Assembly (NCBI GenBank): GCA_015060885.1
Contig: SUXO01000018.1
Location: 1-39,896, forward strand
DNA from: Bacteroidales bacterium
GTDB lineage: Bacteria; Bacteroidota; Bacteroidia; Bacteroidales; Bacteroidaceae
Direction: 5' to 3'
DNA length: 39,896 nt
Part shown: positions 35,231 through 39,896 of the stretch, in pieces
How positions within the stretch are numbered: position 1 is the stretch's first letter
How the letters are laid out: each line of letters opens with the position of its first letter
Notes under the pieces: model-generated
What the model saw: only the letters and a program-made list of their open reading frames with translations
What the model was told of the DNA's origin: nothing
Database searches by the model: none
Position numbers and translations under genes: made by a program

Positions 35231-38026
35231 ATGAAAACATTTAAGTATCTATTCATTGCAGCGTTGGCTATATTCAGTTTCAACGCTTGCGAAGATGTAC
35301 CCGCGCCCTATGACATACCGGCAATGAGCGGACAGAGCGGCAGCGGTAGCGGTAGCGGAAGTAGCGAAAGTACACCAGAAGGTGAAGGCACATTGGAAAG
35401 CCCCTACAACCCCGCAGCGGCAAACGCCTACATAAGCACCCTGGAAGCCGACGTAAATTCGGATAAAGCAATTTATGTAAAGGGTATAATATGCAGTATC
35501 AAGGAAGCACCAAGCAGCCAATATGGCAATGCAACGTTCTATATCTCGGCCGACGGCAAAAACGCAGGCGAGAAGTTCTATGTATATCGTTGCTACAACC
35601 TCGGAAACCAAAAATTCACCGATAGCGATGTTCTGAACGTAGGTGATGAGGTAATCATCTATGGTAAGGTGGTAAATTACAGAGGCGACACCCCCGAAAC
35701 TGTGCAGAAGGAAGCCTACATATACTCGCATAGCGGTGCTACCGACGACGATGGCGGCGAAGAAGAAGAACCAGGCGAAGTTATGACAGTAGCCCAAGCA
35801 CTTGCTGCCTTTACCGGTACCGCGAAACCGGCAATAGTCAAAGGTTGCATTGTAGGTTTCATTCCCGACAAGAGCATCGACGAGGCTACATTCAACGGCA
35901 ACGCAACTGCAAAGACCAATATCATCATCGCCGATACACCCGACGAGACAGATATAACAAAATGTATGCCCATACAGTTGCCCAGCGGCAATATCCGCAG
36001 CAAAGTAAACTTGCAGGAGAACCCCGGCAACTACAAGAAGGTTGTAACCCTCACCGGTTCACTTGAAAAATATTTCGGCGTAACAGGCTTGAAGAGTGTT
36101 TCAAAAGCACTGTTCGAAGGCGAAGAAGATGACAGCGACGACGAGAACAAAGGCAACGTATATCTCGACGAGAAATTTGCCGACGGACTCGGCTCGTTCA
36201 CCACAGCACAGATTGTCAACGACTATGCCTGGAAACACGAGGTATACAACGACAAAGCATACGCAAAAGTATCGGGTTATGCCAATGGCGCAAGCCAGGA
36301 TGCCGAAAGCTGGCTCATTTCGCCCGCTATCGACTTCACCGGCGAAACAACAGCTTCTATCAGCTTCGACTATGTGATTAACAAGGGTGATGCAAGCCTT
36401 GCAGCAGCCAACCATAAGCTGATGATTACTGACAACTACACCGGCGACTTCTACACCACCAACTGGGACGAGATAGAGTTCGGTGCAACAAACGACAACA
36501 CTTGGAACTTCCGCAGCACAGGCAACATCGCCATTCCCGAATCATATATGGGCAAAGAGGCTGTGGTAATTGCATTCAAATATGTATCGACCACATCGGC
36601 TTCAAGTACCTGGGAGGTTAACAACGTACTTGTAACAGGCGAGAAGGGCGGCTCGGTTGAAGGTGGCGATAACACAGGTGGCGACAATACCGGCGGTGAT
36701 GATAACACAGGAGGTGACGATAATACCGGCGACGGCACATTGGAAAGCCCCTATACCCCCGCAGGAGCCAACGCTTTTGCAAGCACATTGGCTTCCGGCA
36801 GCAACTCCGATAAGGAAGTTTACATCAAAGGTATAATTTGCAGTATCAAAGAAGCACCAAGCAGCCAATATGGCAATGCAACGTTCTACATCTCGGCCGA
36901 CGGTTCTACCGGAAGCGAGCAGTTCTATGTATACCGTTGCTACAACCTCGGGAACCAAAAATTCACCGGCAACGAGCAACTCAACGTCGGAGATGAGGTT
37001 ATCATCTGCGGTAAAGTAACCAACTATATGGGCAACACCCCAGAAACTGTGCAGAACGCAGCTTACATCTATTCTCTCAACGGGGAAACAGGTGACGACA
37101 ATACCGGTGACGACAATACCGGTGACGATAACACAGGCGATGCCAACACAGGCGACGGCACATTGGCAAGCCCCTATACTCCCGCAGGAGCCAACGCTTT
37201 TGCAAGCACATTGGCTTCCGGCAGCAACTCCGATAAGGAAGTTTACATCAAAGGTATAATATGCAACGTGAAATATCAGCCCGATGCTCAATACGGAAAT
37301 GCAACATTCTATATCTCTTCCGACGGTACAACCGGAAGCGAGCAGTTCTACATATTCCGTTGCTACAACCTCGGAAACCAAAAATTCACAGGTAGCGAGA
37401 AACTTAACGTTGGAGATGAGGTTATCATCTGCGGTAAAGTAACCAACTATATGGGCAACACCCCAGAAACTGTGCAGAACGCAGCCTACATCTATTCTCT
37501 CAACGGGAACACAGGCGGCGACAACACAGGTGACGACAATACAGGTGGCGATGACACAGGTGACGACAACACCGGTGGCGATGACACAGGTGACGACAAC
37601 ACCGGTGACGACAACACAGGTGGCGATGACACAGGTGGCGATGACACAGGCGATGACAACACCAACCTACCCGAAGGCTCAATGAGCGTTGCACAGGCTA
37701 TCAGCGCATACAATGGTGGAACAACCGGTGAGGTTACCATTACCGCCTACATTGTAGGTTACGCGAAAAGCGCAGGCAGCGGTTTTGTGGGTGAGTTCAG
37801 TACCGGCACTGTACTTTCAAATATTATCATTGCCGACAACCCCGATGAGACCGACTCGGCAAAATGTATGCCCGTGCAGTTGAAAAGCAAGACCGATATA
37901 AGAACAGCTCTCAACATTTCTGAAAATCCCGGCAACCTGGGCAAGAAAGTTACACTCACAGGCTCACTCGAAGAGTATTTCAAGTCACCCGGTCTTAAAG
38001 AACTCACAGCCTACTCTTTTGAATAA
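35231..38026 (+). CDS. Modular lipoprotein with repeated OB-like and DUF6359 domains
   Basis: A 931-residue lipoprotein with lipobox FSFNAC (Cys20) and a Gly/Ser linker. Modules in order: an OB-fold-like unit (about 53-167, YVKGIICSIKE, FYVYRCYNLGNQKF, LNVGDEVIIYGKV); a DUF6359-type unit (184-298, IIIADTPDETDITKCMP, YFGVTGLK); a jelly-roll or choice-of-anchor-like unit (305-475, WLISPAIDF); two further OB-like units (about 501-617 and 642-757); and a second DUF6359 unit (817-931). GDDNTG-rich linkers separate the later ones. Units two and three are nearly identical in DNA with a 423-base step. Repeated OB-like units suggest multivalent polymer binding at the cell surface. No catalytic motif is evident. 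Confidence 0.82.
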   Translation: MKTFKYLFIAALAIFSFNACEDVPAPYDIPAMSGQSGSGSGSGSSESTPEGEGTLESPYNPAAANAYISTLEADVNSDKAIYVKGIICSIKEAPSSQYGNATFYISADGKNAGEKFYVYRCYNLGNQKFTDSDVLNVGDEVIIYGKVVNYRGDTPETVQKEAYIYSHSGATDDDGGEEEEPGEVMTVAQALAAFTGTAKPAIVKGCIVGFIPDKSIDEATFNGNATAKTNIIIADTPDETDITKCMPIQLPSGNIRSKVNLQENPGNYKKVVTLTGSLEKYFGVTGLKSVSKALFEGEEDDSDDENKGNVYLDEKFADGLGSFTTAQIVNDYAWKHEVYNDKAYAKVSGYANGASQDAESWLISPAIDFTGETTASISFDYVINKGDASLAAANHKLMITDNYTGDFYTTNWDEIEFGATNDNTWNFRSTGNIAIPESYMGKEAVVIAFKYVSTTSASSTWEVNNVLVTGEKGGSVEGGDNTGGDNTGGDDNTGGDDNTGDGTLESPYTPAGANAFASTLASGSNSDKEVYIKGIICSIKEAPSSQYGNATFYISADGSTGSEQFYVYRCYNLGNQKFTGNEQLNVGDEVIICGKVTNYMGNTPETVQNAAYIYSLNGETGDDNTGDDNTGDDNTGDANTGDGTLASPYTPAGANAFASTLASGSNSDKEVYIKGIICNVKYQPDAQYGNATFYISSDGTTGSEQFYIFRCYNLGNQKFTGSEKLNVGDEVIICGKVTNYMGNTPETVQNAAYIYSLNGNTGGDNTGDDNTGGDDTGDDNTGGDDTGDDNTGDDNTGGDDTGGDDTGDDNTNLPEGSMSVAQAISAYNGGTTGEVTITAYIVGYAKSAGSGFVGEFSTGTVLSNIIIADNPDETDSAKCMPVQLKSKTDIRTALNISENPGNLGKKVTLTGSLEEYFKSPGLKELTAYSFE
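36731..37500 (+). repeat. In-gene 423-bp duplication encoding OB-like modules
   Basis: GACGGCACATTGG begins at 36731 and again at 37154, and most of the following 340 bases match closely. The more diverged first module of the same type begins near 35386. The high DNA identity of the last two points to a recent duplication. Confidence 0.8.
37500..37670 (+). repeat. Asp/Gly/Asn/Thr linker microrepeat
   Basis: Units such as GGTGACGACAACACA and GGTGGCGATGACACA recur about ten times and encode GDDNTGGDDTG. Shorter arrays lie near 36660-36735 and 37090-37155. All units are multiples of three bases, so slippage would change linker length without breaking the frame. Confidence 0.8.
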
Positions 38027-38052
38027 TTAAGCAACTATTCAATAGACATAAT

Positions 38053-38094
38053 AAAAAAGTGAACGCACACCTGCAAGTGTGCGTTCACTTTTTT
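38053..38094 (+). terminator. Terminator of the receptor-lipoprotein operon
   Basis: A perfect 18-bp stem (38053-38070 with 38077-38094) has loop CTGCAA and ends in a run of T. It starts 26 bases after the lipoprotein stop. Confidence 0.9.
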
Positions 38095-38141
38095 TTAGTA
38101 ATAATATAGATGTGACCCGCAACAACATTTCTTCCCGAAAA

Positions 38142-38227
38142 TGTCATCCAGACAGAGCGGAGCGACGAGGGATCTCAAAAAAAGCATCGTTGAGATATCT
38201 CAGTCGCTATGCTTCTTCGATATGACA
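38142..38227. repeat. Second TGTCAT/ATGACA palindromic element
   Basis: It begins TGTCAT and ends ATGACA, with GAGCGGAGCGACGAGGGATCTC inside split by imperfect pairing to GAGATATCTCAGTCGCTATGC. It is related to the element at 1972-2078 in ends and GAGCG core but differs in the middle. Confidence 0.55.
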
Positions 38228-38287
38228 TCAACCAAACAATTTTTGGGTCAACTGCTATATTATTGCTTTTTTTATGCAACAAAGCGT

Positions 38288-38596
38288 TTACTTCTTGTCC
38301 ACAATACCGAACGAGAGCCAGGTTTCGGGCGGGAACTGTTGCTTTACAGGAGATTTCATCGCAGTGTAACACTCTTTGAGTGCAGTCAAACAATTGTGAG
38401 CCACGGCACGTGCCTCCTTTAACTTTGCCTCGGCATCGTCTTGTGCTGCACCTGCTGCGGCAAGTTCATTGCACAGAAACTGCAACTTCTCAACATCGGC
38501 TGCAATCCCGTTCTTCGACAACACATCGGCTTGCGCCTTAAACCCCTTAATCAAACTCCCGGCCTTCTGCATAGGCTCCAAATAAATCTTGTTCAT
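38288..38596 (-). CDS. Small helical hypothetical protein
   Basis: A 102-residue protein I do not recognise. The sequence is rich in alanine, lysine and glutamate and looks entirely helical (AQADVLSKNGIAADVEKLQ, DDAEAKLKEARAVAHNCLTA), without a signal peptide or membrane segment, so it is probably a cytosolic helical bundle. It stands alone, with no co-oriented neighbour. Codon use matches the surrounding genes and no longer competing frame covers it, which supports it being real. Confidence 0.6.
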   Translation of the reverse strand: MNKIYLEPMQKAGSLIKGFKAQADVLSKNGIAADVEKLQFLCNELAAAGAAQDDAEAKLKEARAVAHNCLTALKECYTAMKSPVKQQFPPETWLSFGIVDKK

Positions 38597-38697
38597 AATA
38601 ACACTTTTTTAGTTAGTAATACAGGCCTGTAAGCATATTGCAAAAGCCTTTTACACAAATTTAGGCAAAAAAAGCACAGATTGTAACCCCTGACATC

Positions 38698-38721
38698 TGC
38701 TGTACATTACAAGGTACAGCA
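38698..38721. other. Inverted repeat upstream of fabG
   Basis: TGCTGTAC (38698-38705) and GTACAGCA (38714-38721) form an eight-bp perfect inverted repeat with an eight-base gap. It could be an operator or a small hairpin. It lies in the gap between the divergent hypothetical gene and fabG. Confidence 0.4.
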
Positions 38722-38817
38722 TAGATAAAATATTAAAAACCAACAAATTACCACGATGTTAATTATTCTTAAAAAGACAAACTCGCTACCTTACATAAAT
38801 TATTTTTAGGGCAAAAA

Positions 38818-38850
38818 TTAGAAAATGTAACCGCGAAGAATTATCTTCGC
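38818..38850 (+). promoter_or_regulatory. fabG promoter with an inverted repeat over the -7 box
   Basis: TATCTTCG (38842-38849) is the -7 variant used elsewhere in this window, with TTAG 20 bases upstream. GCGAAGA (38833-38839) and TCTTCGC (38844-38850) form an inverted repeat across the -7 box. Confidence 0.6.
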
Positions 38851-38888
38851 AGTATATAAAGGACTAAACCATAAAACTATTATAAGAT

Positions 38889-39635
38889 ATGAAGCTATTA
38901 GAGGGAAAAACAGCACTTGTAACAGGTGCTACACGAGGAATAGGCCGTGCAATAGCAGTAAAATTCGCCGAGGCAGGAGCCAACGTGGCCTTCACCTACC
39001 GACAGATAAACAACAACGCGCAGGAACTTATTGAGGAGATTACTGCAATGGGTGTAAGCTGTAAGGGATATGCAGCCGACGCTTCCGACTACACAGCAAC
39101 CGATGAAACCGTGAAACAGATAATAAGCGATTTCGGTAAAATTGATATTCTTGTAAACAACGCCGGAATAACCAAAGACGGTATGTTAATGAGAATGACC
39201 GAGGAGCAGTGGGACAGCGTCATAAACGTGAATCTTAAATCGGCATTCAACTTCACACGTTGCGTGGTGCCCTTTATGGCAAAACAAAGAGGTGGCAGCA
39301 TAATAAATATGACCTCCATTGTGGGCGAGCACGGCAATGCCGGACAATGCAACTATTCGGCATCGAAAGCCGGTGTTATAGGCCTTGCAAAGTCGGTAGC
39401 CAAAGAGATGGGCCCCCGTGGCATAAGAGCCAACTGCATAGCCCCCGGTTTCATTCTCACCGATATGACCGGTGCCATTCCCGAACAGATGCGCGAGGAG
39501 TGGGCCAAAAGCATCCCCCTGCGCCGTGCAGGCGTTCCCGAAGATGTTGCCGGCGTGGCACTGTTCCTTGCCAGCGACCTCTCGGCCTATGTAAGCGGGC
39601 AGGTCATCAACTGCTGTGGAGCAATGAGTTGTTGA
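38889..39635 (+). CDS. fabG: 3-oxoacyl-ACP reductase
   Basis: A 248-residue short-chain dehydrogenase that reduces 3-oxoacyl-ACP with NADPH in fatty-acid elongation. The N-terminal TGATRGIGRAIAVKF is the TGxxxGIG cofactor loop, NNAGI lies near 88-92, and the catalytic set is Ser in MTSIVGEHG, then YSASK (Tyr and Lys). APGFILTDMT is the substrate loop region. The end YVSGQVINCCGAMSC is intact and family-like. Other short-chain reductases are possible, but the close match to FabG motifs throughout favours this call. The gene is followed after 18 bases by a structured RNA-like segment. Confidence 0.9.
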   Translation: MKLLEGKTALVTGATRGIGRAIAVKFAEAGANVAFTYRQINNNAQELIEEITAMGVSCKGYAADASDYTATDETVKQIISDFGKIDILVNNAGITKDGMLMRMTEEQWDSVINVNLKSAFNFTRCVVPFMAKQRGGSIINMTSIVGEHGNAGQCNYSASKAGVIGLAKSVAKEMGPRGIRANCIAPGFILTDMTGAIPEQMREEWAKSIPLRRAGVPEDVAGVALFLASDLSAYVSGQVINCCGAMSC

Positions 39636-39653
39636 CGGTTCAGTAGAAATTTA

Positions 39654-39896
39654 GTGTGGACAAATTGATTCTTTAATAAGTTGTGCTCCCTCACGCTGCC
39701 CTTTGTGTAACGAATTATCTCCTGCAATGGTAATTCTCAAAAAAGGAACCGGCACCGTTAAAATCACAATGTTTATCCGAGCATTTGCAGGAGAGAGTGC
39801 GAGGAATGTTTGCCCGTGAGTTAGGTGCCGCAAGGCGACTAACTGAGGAAGTCCCGCAGCACCCTGCAAATGTGAGAAAGATAAACACGGCAAGGG
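39654..39896 (+). ncRNA. Structured RNA, possibly the 5' part of a group II intron, cut by window end
   Basis: Several exact long-range pairings are visible. TGTTTATC (39770-39777) pairs with GATAAACA (39880-39887), and CATTTGCAGG (39782-39791) pairs with CCTGCAAATG (39863-39872), giving one continuous helix with an internal loop. TCTCCTGCAA (39718-39727) can also pair with TTGCAGGAGA (39785-39794), an alternative. Inside the main helix AGTTAG and CTAACT (39819-39824, 39839-39844) close a GCC-GCAA-GGC hairpin with a GNRA loop. GTGTG at 39654-39658 fits the GUGYG 5' end of group II introns. No reverse transcriptase or domain V is in the window, so the class is a guess; the folding is not. Confidence 0.45.

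Noticed and set aside
39651-39893. Minus-strand frame of 80 codons at the right edge
   Set aside because: It lies wholly in the self-complementary RNA-like segment and has no family likeness.
39796-39896. RNase P RNA
   Set aside because: GAGGAAGTCC near 39845 resembles the conserved GAGGAAAGTCC, but one A is missing and the following conserved bases do not fit.

Overview
The window comes from a member of the Bacteroidales (Bacteroidota). The pointers are several promoters of the Bacteroides type (TTTG, about 20 bases, TAnnTTTG or TATCTTCG), the families DUF4924, GldE, DUF5689 and DUF6359, a BspA-type leucine-rich-repeat protein with a FISUMP-type C-terminus, a carboxynorspermidine decarboxylase, and a TonB-dependent receptor followed by two lipoproteins. 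Shine-Dalgarno sequences are mostly weak, which is usual for this phylum. I cannot assign the genus.

Layout from left to right: a 5'-broken BspA-like surface protein gene (97-1800) with a strong terminator; an intergenic stretch with dispersed palindromic elements; a six-gene minus-strand operon running lysE-like, DUF4924, prfC, tsaC, ClC channel, fmt (8418-2200); a second minus-strand operon of ssb, gldE-like, 4'-phosphopantetheinyl transferase and DUF308 (11678-8620); then, plus strand, HU with a 29-residue very basic protein, and RNase G. Minus strand follows with phosphoglucomutase and an envelope pair (M23 peptidase, C69 dipeptidase). A three-gene glycosyltransferase operon (19585-22670) converges on a flavodoxin/ferredoxin gene (22684-23451). 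Next come three 198-bp tandem repeats, a minus-strand tRNA operon (Gly-GCC twice, Leu-CAG, Leu-GAG) with a visible promoter and terminator, a flavin reductase, a uvrD/pcrA-nspC operon, and superoxide dismutase.

The most interesting block is 29954-38026. A secreted endonuclease/exonuclease/phosphatase-fold enzyme is divergent from a TonB-dependent receptor whose N-terminus is OmpA-like instead of the usual carboxypeptidase-regulatory-like domain. Downstream of the receptor lie a DUF5689 lipoprotein and a 931-residue lipoprotein built from three OB-fold-like modules, two DUF6359 modules and a jelly-roll-like module. I infer an envelope system that binds, cleaves and imports a phosphodiester-containing polymer, possibly extracellular nucleic acid. 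The function is not proven by the sequence.

The right end holds a small hypothetical gene, fabG, and, 18 bases after the fabG stop, about 240 bases with long nested complementary helices and a GNRA hairpin. This looks like a structured RNA cut by the window edge; the 5' part of a group II intron is the leading guess.
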